From the NCBI RefSeq assembly GCF_022531965.1, contig NZ_CP092831.1:5737001-5801000 (forward strand): a DNA stretch of 64,000 nucleotides, given 5' to 3'. This document shows, piece by piece, positions 37,220 through 46,576 of the stretch. The notes under the pieces were generated by a model. That model was given only the letters and a program-made list of their open reading frames with translations, had not been told where the DNA came from and made no database searches. The position numbers and the translations under genes are program-made. Positions within the stretch are counted from its first letter, which is position 1, and each line of letters begins with the position of its first letter. The DNA is from Paenibacillus peoriae (GTDB lineage Bacteria; Bacillota; Bacilli; Paenibacillales; Paenibacillaceae).

Positions 37220-37541
37220 ATGCCCCCTAATATGGATGCCTACGAAAAGCTGGTCGTACAAGAAGACCAGCTCGTTAAGCGTGTCTGCACTTGCGAAGGG
37301 ACCACCAACACGATCCTGTATGTGCTCTTCCAACGAGGAAAAACGATCAGTCTTTCAATCTGTCGATATATGGCGATGAGTATGATGTACAACTTTGTAA
37401 ATATACCAGTATTAGAAGAAATCAATAAATCGAGAGTGTGTTGTTATTTGATTAGATAAGTACCTGAGAGCGATTCCCAAGAAATCGCTAGGCTTTCAAG
37501 CGAATTGGGCTATACATTGGATGTCTCTAAATTGCATCTTT
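37220..37541 (+). pseudogene. Small broken gene near site C
   Basis: A strong AGGAGG seven bases before ATG 37220 opens a frame MPPNMDAYEKLVVQEDQLVK that reads sensibly for about 45 codons, then turns AT-rich and stops at 37459. A second frame just beyond ends in SDSQEIARLSSELGYTLDVS and a stop at 37541. The start and end fragments together look like one frameshifted, partly replaced gene of about 105 codons. I cannot name it. Confidence 0.4.
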
Positions 37542-37576
37542 AAAGTCTAAAGGGAAGGCTGAAGCGCTATCAGCTA

Positions 37577-37624
37577 TTTCGCCCTATTTGTGATACGGTT
37601 CACCGCGTTGTCTGTAACGGCAAG
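37577..37624 (-). repeat. SCC-like att core plus inverted repeat (site C)
   Basis: The minus strand 37607-37584 encodes RGEPYHK-stop, and GTAACGGCAAG lies at 37614-37624, in inverse orientation to CTTGCCGTTAC at 40443-40453 after rlmH. The two repeats bracket 2.8 kb that hold only the kinase and its partner. This is the clearest cassette end in the window. Confidence 0.85.
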
Positions 37625-37700
37625 TAACAATGCTTTTGTTTGGATCAGTGTAATGTCATTTGTGGTTGGTTCGATTATCCCGGCTGACGGCGTACAATAC

Positions 37701-38981
37701 CTATGAGCCCAATATTCCTACCAACTTTTCAAATTCTCTTTCGATAATCTGCGGAAGGCTATCTTTGTTATTCTCAAATGTTGCTGCCCTACGGGCAAGT
37801 GCTTCTTTCGTAAAGTAAGTCTCCACATTGCAGTTATGCGCTTCAAAATATTCTTGGGTAACAATTTTAGTAAATGGAATAAAAAAGTCATTCGACCTAC
37901 TGTACATAATGCCTTTGACTTTAAAAAGTCGTAGTAACTCTCTTAAGTTTTGATCATTACTTAGAAAAAAAGGAATGAAGTAACGTCCATGTCCGCCATT
38001 TATAAGCTGTCGCTCCATCATCCTAGGTACAGAGAAATCCCAGGCTATATTTTCAATAAATTGAAGCACCTTTTTAGGGTTCATTCCTTTATTGATTTTA
38101 TTGAGAATTTTAACATCGTTTTGTGTAGTGAAATACTTATGAGCAATAACAAACTCTCTGTCAAAATACACACCAACAATATTAGTTAAAAACTCAAAGA
38201 GCTTCTGAACTTTCTTATGTACAGTTGTTTTTGATTCGAACTTAATTTGCATTACCCCTATTATGAATAGTACCATATACCTCTGTATTCTTAAGAAATA
38301 ATCCATCCCTTCTTGTGCATAAGCAGAATTGAAAATTCCATTAAAGATTTGATCGGCTTGCAATTGTGCTTCATTTTCTGTAATCCCATATTGCAACTTT
38401 CCTGTTTTAATATATTCTTCTCTATTAATGCTCTTGAAAAGTTCGAGGCTGACCAAATTAAGGTATACCTTGGCCTTTTTATCCCTTTTGGTCTCTTCAT
38501 CCTCACCTTCTATATTTACAAACGAATTCTTATAGTTTTCTATCATATAAAAAATATGATCATAATTAAAATTATTCCTGATTAGCAGGTCAATTGTGGT
38601 AAATATCTCATTATTTAAAGTCGAATAATCTCTACTTACAAAATTATGTATATAGCTAGCATAATTTGTATCCAGCATTATTGAGTAGTCAAGACCAAAT
38701 ATGGTGTCCTTTTCCCCGTTATTAAAGATTTCATTCAATAACTCGTCATCAATAAAGTATAGCTTGTCCGTCTCAAAGTAAGGAATGAAGTGGCTATCGA
38801 TATTGTTGATTAATTTATTCAACTCAGTAGGATATACACTTTTGTGATAGTTATCTAAAGAGATAATTGATGACTTACCTTCCGTTGACTCCCCCATCAT
38901 TACCCAAGCTTCAAAAACTTCACTTGCATTTGTCGCAATAGAAAGACTGTATAGTCCTTGTTTAATACGTTCATCTTCCAT
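37701..38981 (-). CDS. Hypothetical protein, probable partner of the cassette kinase
   Basis: A 426-residue protein I do not recognise. It is acidic and largely helical, with no membrane segment. Distinctive segments are FEAWVMMGESTEGKSSIISL near the N-terminus and LINGGHGRYFIPFFLSNDQN, about 120 residues before the C-terminus. ATG 38981 is 9-10 bases after GAGGAG; the longer frame to 39038 lacks a site. It lies 120 bases downstream of the Ser/Thr kinase on the same strand, and the pair fills the cassette between site C and rlmH. A role as effector or kinase substrate is plausible but unproven. Confidence 0.6.
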   Translation of the reverse strand: MEDERIKQGLYSLSIATNASEVFEAWVMMGESTEGKSSIISLDNYHKSVYPTELNKLINNIDSHFIPYFETDKLYFIDDELLNEIFNNGEKDTIFGLDYSIMLDTNYASYIHNFVSRDYSTLNNEIFTTIDLLIRNNFNYDHIFYMIENYKNSFVNIEGEDEETKRDKKAKVYLNLVSLELFKSINREEYIKTGKLQYGITENEAQLQADQIFNGIFNSAYAQEGMDYFLRIQRYMVLFIIGVMQIKFESKTTVHKKVQKLFEFLTNIVGVYFDREFVIAHKYFTTQNDVKILNKINKGMNPKKVLQFIENIAWDFSVPRMMERQLINGGHGRYFIPFFLSNDQNLRELLRLFKVKGIMYSRSNDFFIPFTKIVTQEYFEAHNCNVETYFTKEALARRAATFENNKDSLPQIIEREFEKLVGILGS

Positions 38982-39101
38982 TCGGTTACGCTCCTCATTA
39001 ACAGTTAGCCTAATGACTTTTAACAGGTAACAGATCATAAATGCCTACATTCGCTAAAATATTGACCTTTATTTATGATGTCCTCAAAATACTCTGCTGC
39101 C

Positions 39102-40325
39102 TTACAACTTTAATAACTCGTGCTTCACACTTTGAAAGGCATTTACCATTTCCTCAACAGAAATAAAGCGTTCATCAATATTTGCAGCCAAACCTTTTAA
39201 AAGAAATTCCTTAACCGCCTGGCTCTTCCCGTAGAGTCCATTTCCATGCTTCTTCCCACAAAACAAAAAGTTTACGACCTGAGTGAGAGCGTATATCTCA
39301 TGCCTCACTTCGTAGTTTACGAATCCCACCTTTGTCAAGTCAGGATCGTTTAGTGAGCCTTTCACACTCGAATCTATACTCGTTAATGAGCTTTTTGGAA
39401 TTTTTACTAGACCAAAATCAGCTATCTTGAGTACAGTCCACGTTTGATCGAAGTGATGAATCAGAATATTGTGGTAGCTAATGTCTCGGTGCAATATTTC
39501 CTTCTCATGGATGTAGATGAAAGCGTTGAAAAGCTGACCAATAAGCTTAAGCCGATCTTGCATATCCAACTTAGTGTTATTGTCGCGAATGTAATCAGCA
39601 AGCGTTCCTCCATTAGCATACTCAAGGGTATGCTCATGCTTCTCATCGTTGTAGTTATAGGCTTCAATAATGTAAGGCGAATTAAATTTACGTGTAGTCT
39701 CGTACTCATTCTTAAATCTCTGTAATTCCTTGGCCGTTAAATTAGTTTTGGCACGCTTTAGGGCAAACCAACGATTATAATACGGGTCTTTGTATTTAAA
39801 TACCTGAGCATATGACCCACCGCCGATTAGCTTGGTTTGAAAGACTTCTTTATTGAATAAACGCTTAACTTCGACGACGTTCATCATTATAAATATAGCT
39901 CGATGCTCAATCAGTTCAATCATTGGAAAATCAGAGGGAATAGTGCTGCCCCCGCTCTTACTCAAAAAGGCACTACATCTACCTATTAACTCCACATAAT
40001 ATGGATCCAAATCAAAGGCAATCGGTGAATTCTTCAAATTTGTCTGAAGCTTCTGAAAAGCTTCAATCACATCAATTAATTCCCGGCTAGGGTCTGCATT
40101 GAAATGTCCACCATATCCAGGTGAAAGCTTCTGATTCATGAAGGAAAATAAATTATTTAACATGGCATGAAACAGTGGGAAAACTTGTTTAAGGTCATCA
40201 TTCTTAATGTTTTCATAGTAGTCATCATATAATGCAGATGCATCTTTCATGTTAGAGAACTGGGCATTGATCTTTCGGGTTTGTACACGTAAATACTCGT
40301 CAATTTCATGCACAGGAACAGCCAT
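39102..40325 (-). CDS. Serine/threonine protein kinase, cytoplasmic
   Basis: A 407-residue Hanks-type kinase with an intact active site: glycine loop GGGSYAQV (168-175), ATP-anchoring Lys-190 in FALKRAK, catalytic HRDISYHN (Asp-281, Asn-286) and the metal-binding DFG (303-305). The first 160 residues are an extra helical domain not found in ordinary bacterial kinases; there is no membrane segment or PASTA domain. GGGGG precedes the ATG. A soluble kinase in an SCC cassette recalls the anti-phage kinase Stk2 of staphylococcal SCC elements, so a defence role is inferred. Confidence 0.85.
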   Translation of the reverse strand: MAVPVHEIDEYLRVQTRKINAQFSNMKDASALYDDYYENIKNDDLKQVFPLFHAMLNNLFSFMNQKLSPGYGGHFNADPSRELIDVIEAFQKLQTNLKNSPIAFDLDPYYVELIGRCSAFLSKSGGSTIPSDFPMIELIEHRAIFIMMNVVEVKRLFNKEVFQTKLIGGGSYAQVFKYKDPYYNRWFALKRAKTNLTAKELQRFKNEYETTRKFNSPYIIEAYNYNDEKHEHTLEYANGGTLADYIRDNNTKLDMQDRLKLIGQLFNAFIYIHEKEILHRDISYHNILIHHFDQTWTVLKIADFGLVKIPKSSLTSIDSSVKGSLNDPDLTKVGFVNYEVRHEIYALTQVVNFLFCGKKHGNGLYGKSQAVKEFLLKGLAANIDERFISVEEMVNAFQSVKHELLKL

Positions 40326-40442
40326 ATCTACCCCCTAGCTAAAGTCGTATAAAAGCAACTAGTGTCAAACATCCTCATTTTACCATATCTAATTAACAGA
40401 GGTTACTTCTTTGATTACCTATAACCACGTCGTAACAAAAAA

Positions 40443-40476
40443 CTTGCCGTTACTTATGGTACGGTTCACCCCGATT
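40443..40476 (-). repeat. rlmH attachment core and first inverted repeat
   Basis: The minus strand 40476-40450 is the end of rlmH ([12 protein letters not shown]) and functions as the presumed att core. The plus-strand repeat CTTGCCGTTAC at 40443-40453 overlaps the stop codon and is the reverse complement of those at 37614, 25960 and 11570. Geometry matches the attL side of staphylococcal SCC integration. Confidence 0.8.
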
Positions 40477-40929
40477 AATCTTCACCGCTCGGTAAATCTG
40501 TTCCACCAGCACCAATCGCATCAGCTGGTGAGGCAGGGTCATTCTTCCGAAGCTCAGCTTCTGCTGGGCGCGGCGGAGGACTTCGTCAGAGAGACCATGA
40601 CTGCCGCCAATGACGAAGACAACATGGCTTGTACCGTAGGTGCCGAGCTTGTCCAATTCCTCTGCGAGTTCTTCCGAGCTCCACAGTTTGCCGTCGATGG
40701 CGAGTACAATGACGTGTGCTTCGCTTTTCACATGAGCAAGGATGCGCTCTCCCTCTCGCTCCTTGACCTGTCGAACCTCCGCTTCACTTAATGTATCAGG
40801 AGCCTTTTCGTCCGCTACTTCGATCATTTGGAACTTGATGTATGGCCCTAGCCGTTTGGCATATTCCTGAATGCCCATGACCAAATACTTCTCTTTTAAC
40901 TTGCCAACACCTATAAGCTGAATAAACAA
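40450..40929 (-). CDS. rlmH: 23S rRNA (pseudouridine-1915-N3)-methyltransferase
   Basis: A 159-residue SPOUT-fold methyltransferase that methylates pseudouridine 1915 in helix 69 of 23S rRNA. The knot signature [17 protein letters not shown] is intact, and the end [18 protein letters not shown] is typical. TTG 40929 lies eight bases after AGGGG. Its 3' end is the attachment site of SCC cassettes in staphylococci, and the same end recurs elsewhere in this window. A decayed second copy is at 46577-47037; this one, farther from the conserved neighbours, appears to be the working copy. Confidence 0.95.
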   Translation of the reverse strand: MFIQLIGVGKLKEKYLVMGIQEYAKRLGPYIKFQMIEVADEKAPDTLSEAEVRQVKEREGERILAHVKSEAHVIVLAIDGKLWSSEELAEELDKLGTYGTSHVVFVIGGSHGLSDEVLRRAQQKLSFGRMTLPHQLMRLVLVEQIYRAVKINRGEPYHK

Positions 40930-41107
40930 ATTCCATACCCCTATCTATGTCGAATGATAATGTAAAATCGTATTTATGATCCCTAACTTAAAAACATACC
41001 TGTAACATAGTTATTTTAGCACCTGAAACGCCTCTTACCTATTTATTTCCTCTCTGTTACGAGCCTATCCCCTGTTTAGAACATAGCGGATCATTCATTT
41101 ACGCTCT

Positions 41108-41941
41108 TCACAATGGAATGCTCTCAGTTCCGTATTCCTCAAGACACTGTATTAGCATCTGTCGATATTGGCTGATTTGTTCCGCTGTCGCTGACTCCCG
41201 TAATGATTCCAACAATGCTGTACATTTCTTAAATTGACCATCATTGCCCGACTGATCAGCTAGTTGCATCGCCTGCACAGTAAGCCCCACTGCGTCCTGT
41301 AATCTGCCGCACTTCCGATAGTACAAAGCCAAGCGATAGCAGTAACTATAATAGTAGGATACGTTCTCTGCGTCTTCATAACTCTCGAATTCATCAATCT
41401 GCTCTGCAAACGTATGTAAAATATCTCCTACATCCAAATGATACATAAGCGCTGCCTGTAATATGGTATTCAGCCCCGGTAATATTTCCTCTAGATTATC
41501 CTGCAAAAAGGCTACGTATTCCTCGATCAGCTCTATATTTCCAGACAAAATATCTACTGCATATAAATTAGTTTTGGCTAAAAACCTGAACTCCTCAACA
41601 ACATGATTTTCTTCTTCCTTTAAATCCTCCATCCATCCCAGCTCAGCATACTTATAGATACACTCCCTTGCCTGCTCATATGTACCCTGGTTCTGGTGAG
41701 CCATTCCACTCATCAGGTGACTGAATCCAAAATAATATACCAACGGACGTTCTAAATTGACATGCGGGATGAGCAATTTCATTGCTTTATGATACTGTCG
41801 TTCTTCATAGATACGCTGTACACATTGGTACAAAATATCTGCCGTCTCCATCACCTTCTTCCAATTTCCAAAAGCCACGGCCATCTCTAACATTTCAACA
41901 ATGATGTCCGGTTTGAGCGATTTCAGGATAGAAGTTCGCAA
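41108..41941 (-). CDS. TPR-like helical repeat protein
   Basis: A 277-residue all-helical protein with tetratricopeptide-like pairs (LERPLVYYFGFSHLMSGMAH, YEQARECIYKYAELGWMEDL, YYSYCYRLALYYRKCGRLQD). The start is TTG 41941, with AAAGGAGG eight bases upstream; the longer open frame lacks a site. It resembles the C-terminal half of Rap/Rgg/NprR-type regulators but lacks a DNA-binding domain. The adjacent, divergent Xre-type gene could provide that half, as in split sensor-repressor pairs; this is inference. Confidence 0.6.
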   Translation of the reverse strand: MRTSILKSLKPDIIVEMLEMAVAFGNWKKVMETADILYQCVQRIYEERQYHKAMKLLIPHVNLERPLVYYFGFSHLMSGMAHQNQGTYEQARECIYKYAELGWMEDLKEEENHVVEEFRFLAKTNLYAVDILSGNIELIEEYVAFLQDNLEEILPGLNTILQAALMYHLDVGDILHTFAEQIDEFESYEDAENVSYYYSYCYRLALYYRKCGRLQDAVGLTVQAMQLADQSGNDGQFKKCTALLESLRESATAEQISQYRQMLIQCLEEYGTESIPL

Positions 41942-42125
41942 AGAGGGTTCCTCCTTTAAAATGATTAGGATAAAAAGCACTCGCTCTTAATATATTCCTT
42001 TGTGAAACTCCAAATAAGTAGTACAATAAATTAACTTAATCGCAGTTTTTTCAATAAATTTTACCGCCTTTATGTCTCTGCTAATTACATCGATACTCTC
42101 CTAACCTTTAGGAGAGGTGGCTAAT

Positions 42126-42464
42126 ATGACAAAATTACGGAATTCAGTTGGAGAAAGAATTAGAGCAATTCGGAAGGCTAAGGGATTAACACAGCAACAA
42201 CTTGCGGAACTTTCAGGATTAGATGATGCATATATCGGATCAGTAGAGCGTGGCGAAAGAAACTTTTCGATTGATACCTTGGAAAAGATTTTAATCGGAT
42301 TGAATGTCTCTGCTTACTCTTTGTTTTACAATTCCGATAATTATATTGACTCTATACAGATGAAAATAATAGATAATTATAGTTCAATTATTAGCGAACT
42401 AAGCCCTAAACAGGTCCAAAACTTAAATAACATCATCAGTGAATTTAGAAATGCATTTAAGTGA
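42126..42464 (+). CDS. Xre-family helix-turn-helix regulator
   Basis: A 112-residue protein. A Xre-type helix-turn-helix occupies about residues 6-60 (VGERIRAIRKAKGLTQQQLA, ELSGLDDAYIGSVERGERN, FSIDTLEKILIGLNVS); the short C-terminal part is helical. AGGAGAGG lies before ATG 42126; an in-frame GTG at 42117 sits inside this site. It precedes the NACHT gene by about 150 bases on the same strand, making it the likely controller, as is common for defence genes. Confidence 0.85.
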   Translation: MTKLRNSVGERIRAIRKAKGLTQQQLAELSGLDDAYIGSVERGERNFSIDTLEKILIGLNVSAYSLFYNSDNYIDSIQMKIIDNYSSIISELSPKQVQNLNNIISEFRNAFK

Positions 42465-42616
42465 AATTTATTTTGAAATAAATATATTAATAGTGGACTT
42501 ATTTTCATCTTAAAATAAAAACCGATAGGTAATGCTATCGTCTGACGATTCTTTGTATTCACTTACAAATAAAAATGAAAATTCTCAATATTTTCGAGAA
42601 GATGGGTGCGGTAAAA

Positions 42617-45600
42617 ATGCAAGATGTAAATCTTCATATTTTCAAGAAAAATACAGATGCTCATTATACTCACCGTGGGTTCTTATTTCAGTATGCACTT
42701 ACGCTTGAATTATGGCTCACCAACTATCTTAGTAAAAATGACATAATAATTTATTGCGAAGTCGAAGATGATATTAAAACAATAGATATTCAATCTTCTA
42801 GCACTAATTATAAACAAGCAAAGTGTTATTCTAATTCATTGTCACTAAGTGATAAGGGAGTCCAGAAATCCTTATACAATTTTTTCCTATTATATTTACA
42901 ATCAGGAGAAGTTTATTTTGATTTTATTTCTTCTTCTAAACCCTCTAGTAGAGACAAACTACTGAATGAATGGATGAAAAATATGGGTAGCCTGTCTCAA
43001 GATTTACTTCTTAATTGTGAAGAGTATATTTATACTACAATTGGCCTGATTCTAAAAGAAGAATCAGAGAAAGCGCTTTTGAGAATTCATACAAATTCTG
43101 AAGTGAAAATTGAACTTAAAAACTCATATCAAAAAATCAAATTTTTATTAGATCAATCCGAAGTCCGCAAATCCTTTATAGAACGAATATCCTGGACTTT
43201 TATGGAGCTAGACCCTCAAGAGAGTGTAATCAATATAATAGCCAGTACTAAAACACACATTTCCAAACTTGAAAGAAAATTACCTACCCAACTACTTTAT
43301 AGCAGACTTCTCACTGAGGTAGTTATGAAGTCTGCAAACCCTGATCCAAAAGCTAGATACTTGGACAATAATTTATTTGGTGAAATTCTGGAAGAAACTA
43401 TAATGGAGATGCATTCTAATACTAATTCAGAACTGATCGAATTAATTGGTAAGTTTACATATGATTTGAATAGTATAAAAGTGGATGTATCTGATATTGA
43501 CAATAAGGTAAACTATCATCTAGAGGAATATGGTATTAAGAGGCTTCATTCCGAATTTATTGAATATTCAAAAAATAAATTAAAAGAGTTTTCTGAACCT
43601 ATTTTTAACGAAAACTTTAACTTATTTGATATTTTCGTTTTACCTGAACACAAAAGTTATGAATTCAAAGGCGAGTTTAAAGATCTAGAGGAGGATCTAG
43701 GTATTAAATTCAAATCAAAAAAGAAGCTTAAAGACATATCAGTAACCGAGTTATTTATTACTGAAACGATCATGGATGAAACAAAGAAGCCGATTTTTGT
43801 ACATGGGGATCCTGGCGTAGGTAAAAGCACTTTCTCTAAATTTTTATTCTCCACTTTTATCGAAAAAAAACCAGATATAATAACAATTCATATTGATTTG
43901 AAGAGATTTAAATTTGTGAATAATTTCAAGATAGCTATCAAGCAGGAGTTTGAAGAGATTTTGCCTTCCTTCAAACTAATCCATTTAAAGAAATCTCGAT
44001 TCTTAATCATTTTAGATGGTTTTGATGAACTACACCTAATTAGTGATGGACAAATGGATGATTTTTTAATGTCATTAAATGATTTTCAAAGGGATTATAG
44101 CAATGTGAACATTGTCTTAACAGGAAGAACAATTGTTTTTCAAGAATACTTAACATTGATCCCCAAGGGGTCTATTATAGTAGAAATTAAACACTTTTCA
44201 CCACTTATGATTATAGAATGGGTTAAAAAGTGGTCAAAACTTAAAAATTATAATAAAGAGCTATCTACTGAAATAATAAACATAAATAAACATATGGATT
44301 ATTACAGATTTAATAATGAGGATGATGATTCTTTAAGTAATAATAAGACTAGTATCAGTAATGTTGAAGAAGACCTCTTAGTAAGCTTACCTCTGTTTCT
44401 CTATCTTATTTGTACAATGCTATATGAAGATAATGATTTAAATCTAGAAGAATTAAATCAACTTGAAAAGTGGCAATTTTATAAGAGACTAATGGACTGG
44501 ACATGTGCTACATCTAAATTCGATAATTCATTTAATCCGTTTCAAAAGCATATGGATTTTGAAGCCCTCTCAGAATATAAAAGAACATTTAACAAAAATA
44601 TTTCTTTGTCTATGTACAAATCCAATAAATTCCATATAACAAATCGAGATATCCAGAACAGAGGATTACTACCTAAGTTTTTTGAATCTCTAATTTTAAA
44701 CAGCGAAAATTTAATTAGTTCATTTATTGTCTTAAACTACATGAAGATTAACCACGAGACTGATATCAATGAAACTGCTTTTGAGTTTGTTCATAAAAGT
44801 TTTTATGAATATTTAGCCGCAGAAGCCTTGCTTGATATATTACTTTCTTTAGCAAATATTAATGAACAAGACGAAAGTTTGAAGGCTCACTTTTATACCA
44901 GCTTCTCAGGATTCAAGTTATCCAATGAAATTTTACAGTCTTTCTTGATACCAATGCTCGGTTCAATTGAATCAGAGAAGTTAAGATTAATCTATAACAA
45001 CTTGAATCATCTATACAATAACTATGTGAAAAATCATCAATTTTTAAATGAGGAAAACACTGCATTTCTAAAAAAATTTTTCCTCCAATATCCAGGAAAA
45101 GCAGATAATAAAATAACGTTAGAATCTAATGTACTTTTCTCCCTTCTTAGACTGTTACCGTCTATTGCCAAATTATTAGGATTAACATTTAAAGTTAATT
45201 TATCTGACTTATCTAATCAACTTCGGAAAGTTGTACAATTCTCTAATGATGTATTCACTGTAGATGAACTACGATTTGACTTGGTTGATTTACAAAATTC
45301 AGAAATAACTAATGTTAGTTTAGTGAAAATAGAGTTAGAAAGTTCCAACTTGTCAAATTCTATTATTAAATTTTCAGATCTATCTTTTTCAAATTTGAAT
45401 AGTGCACTTCTTTCTAGTATAAATATCCAATATAGTGACTTTGAAGGGGCCAACTTTGATTTTGCAGAACTGAAGTACGCAAATATAAGCGAAACAAACA
45501 TGATAGATACAAGTTTTGTTGGAGCGACCCTAACAAAAATTAAATTATATAACTCTGATCTAACAAATTCAGCATTGGATCATAGTTATTTAAGTAATTC

Positions 45601-46483
45601 AGAACTTATTCAATGTGACTTAAGCGACGCTGTAATGGACGATTCTCATATTGAGGACACTATAATGATTTATGTCAATCTATCAGGGGCAAGCATGCAA
45701 AATAGTGTGTTCATTAATGTCAATTTATCGAACTCATTCTTATCATATTCTCAATTATGTAGATCAAAGCTCCAACACTCAAAACTTACATCATGTGACC
45801 TACGATTTGCTGATTTATATGGGGCCGATTTGAGCAACGTAGATCTGTCAAATGCAGACCTTTCAAATGTTGATCTCACAGATGCGAATCTTGAGAATGC
45901 AATACTGACTGGTGCTAACCTTACAAACTCAACTTTGTCTAATACCAATCTAAGAGGATGTAATTTGACTGGATGTATTTTTAACAAAGTTACTATAGAG
46001 AATGTAGACTTCTCATACTCGATATTGGATTCTACTGATCTAACAACATCTCAACTTAATAACTGTATTTTTTATAAAACTAGTATGAGATATACAAGAA
46101 TTAGCACTCAAGATTTTTCGAATATATCAAACATGAAATGCGTAGATTTTTCTTTTAGTACAATCTCTTTCTCGAATTTCAATAATGTAAATTTAGAGGG
46201 TAGCGATTTAAGCAATACAAAAATCTATTCATGTTTATTTGAGAGTGCAAACTTTAACAATTGCAAATTTCATGCTACTAAATTGAAATGTTGTAAAATG
46301 CCATTAACCACATTTTTGAATTCAAAAGTTATAAGTACTAACTTTATTTTCTCCGAATTATTCGAAGCTAATTTTGGAAACACCGTACTTCAAAATGTAC
46401 GGTTTAAAAAAACAAACTTGTCCTTTTCAAACATATACAATCGAAAAAAAGATGATAACTTCCTCAATGTACAATACCTATAA
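42617..46483 (+). CDS. Nuclease-NACHT-pentapeptide repeat protein (STAND-type defence candidate)
   Basis: About 1,288 residues from ATG 42617 (frames also open at 42602 and 42575; no clear ribosome site at any). N-terminal DUF4297/Cap4-like nuclease region: GFLFQYALTLELWL, then Glu-50/Asp-51/Asp-52 and Gln-67-Ala-Lys-69 in the PD-(D/E)xK order. Central NACHT ATPase: Walker A HGDPGVGKST near 396-405, Walker B FLIILDGFDEL near 462-472. From about residue 880 to the end lie tandem pentapeptide repeats of the A-[D/N]-L-x-x type (SNVDLSNADLSNVDLTDANL), usually a right-handed beta-helix. This fits an infection-activated nuclease with repeats as sensor; phage trigger unknown. Confidence 0.85.
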   Translation: MQDVNLHIFKKNTDAHYTHRGFLFQYALTLELWLTNYLSKNDIIIYCEVEDDIKTIDIQSSSTNYKQAKCYSNSLSLSDKGVQKSLYNFFLLYLQSGEVYFDFISSSKPSSRDKLLNEWMKNMGSLSQDLLLNCEEYIYTTIGLILKEESEKALLRIHTNSEVKIELKNSYQKIKFLLDQSEVRKSFIERISWTFMELDPQESVINIIASTKTHISKLERKLPTQLLYSRLLTEVVMKSANPDPKARYLDNNLFGEILEETIMEMHSNTNSELIELIGKFTYDLNSIKVDVSDIDNKVNYHLEEYGIKRLHSEFIEYSKNKLKEFSEPIFNENFNLFDIFVLPEHKSYEFKGEFKDLEEDLGIKFKSKKKLKDISVTELFITETIMDETKKPIFVHGDPGVGKSTFSKFLFSTFIEKKPDIITIHIDLKRFKFVNNFKIAIKQEFEEILPSFKLIHLKKSRFLIILDGFDELHLISDGQMDDFLMSLNDFQRDYSNVNIVLTGRTIVFQEYLTLIPKGSIIVEIKHFSPLMIIEWVKKWSKLKNYNKELSTEIININKHMDYYRFNNEDDDSLSNNKTSISNVEEDLLVSLPLFLYLICTMLYEDNDLNLEELNQLEKWQFYKRLMDWTCATSKFDNSFNPFQKHMDFEALSEYKRTFNKNISLSMYKSNKFHITNRDIQNRGLLPKFFESLILNSENLISSFIVLNYMKINHETDINETAFEFVHKSFYEYLAAEALLDILLSLANINEQDESLKAHFYTSFSGFKLSNEILQSFLIPMLGSIESEKLRLIYNNLNHLYNNYVKNHQFLNEENTAFLKKFFLQYPGKADNKITLESNVLFSLLRLLPSIAKLLGLTFKVNLSDLSNQLRKVVQFSNDVFTVDELRFDLVDLQNSEITNVSLVKIELESSNLSNSIIKFSDLSFSNLNSALLSSINIQYSDFEGANFDFAELKYANISETNMIDTSFVGATLTKIKLYNSDLTNSALDHSYLSNSELIQCDLSDAVMDDSHIEDTIMIYVNLSGASMQNSVFINVNLSNSFLSYSQLCRSKLQHSKLTSCDLRFADLYGADLSNVDLSNADLSNVDLTDANLENAILTGANLTNSTLSNTNLRGCNLTGCIFNKVTIENVDFSYSILDSTDLTTSQLNNCIFYKTSMRYTRISTQDFSNISNMKCVDFSFSTISFSNFNNVNLEGSDLSNTKIYSCLFESANFNNCKFHATKLKCCKMPLTTFLNSKVISTNFIFSELFEANFGNTVLQNVRFKKTNLSFSNIYNRKKDDNFLNVQYL

Positions 46484-46518
46484 ATTAATCTCTATTGGCG
46501 GGATAGTTCAAAACAACA

Positions 46519-46560
46519 TTAGAATGCTAGTAGCATGCATAGACACCTCTAGCATTCTAA
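46519..46560. terminator. Perfect hairpin after the NACHT gene
   Basis: A 12-bp perfect inverted repeat TTAGAATGCTAG / CTAGCATTCTAA with an 18-base loop, followed by a weak AT tract. It is 35 bases beyond the NACHT stop and may end its transcript. Confidence 0.6.
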
Positions 46561-46576
46561 GAATTTCAGACTCTAA

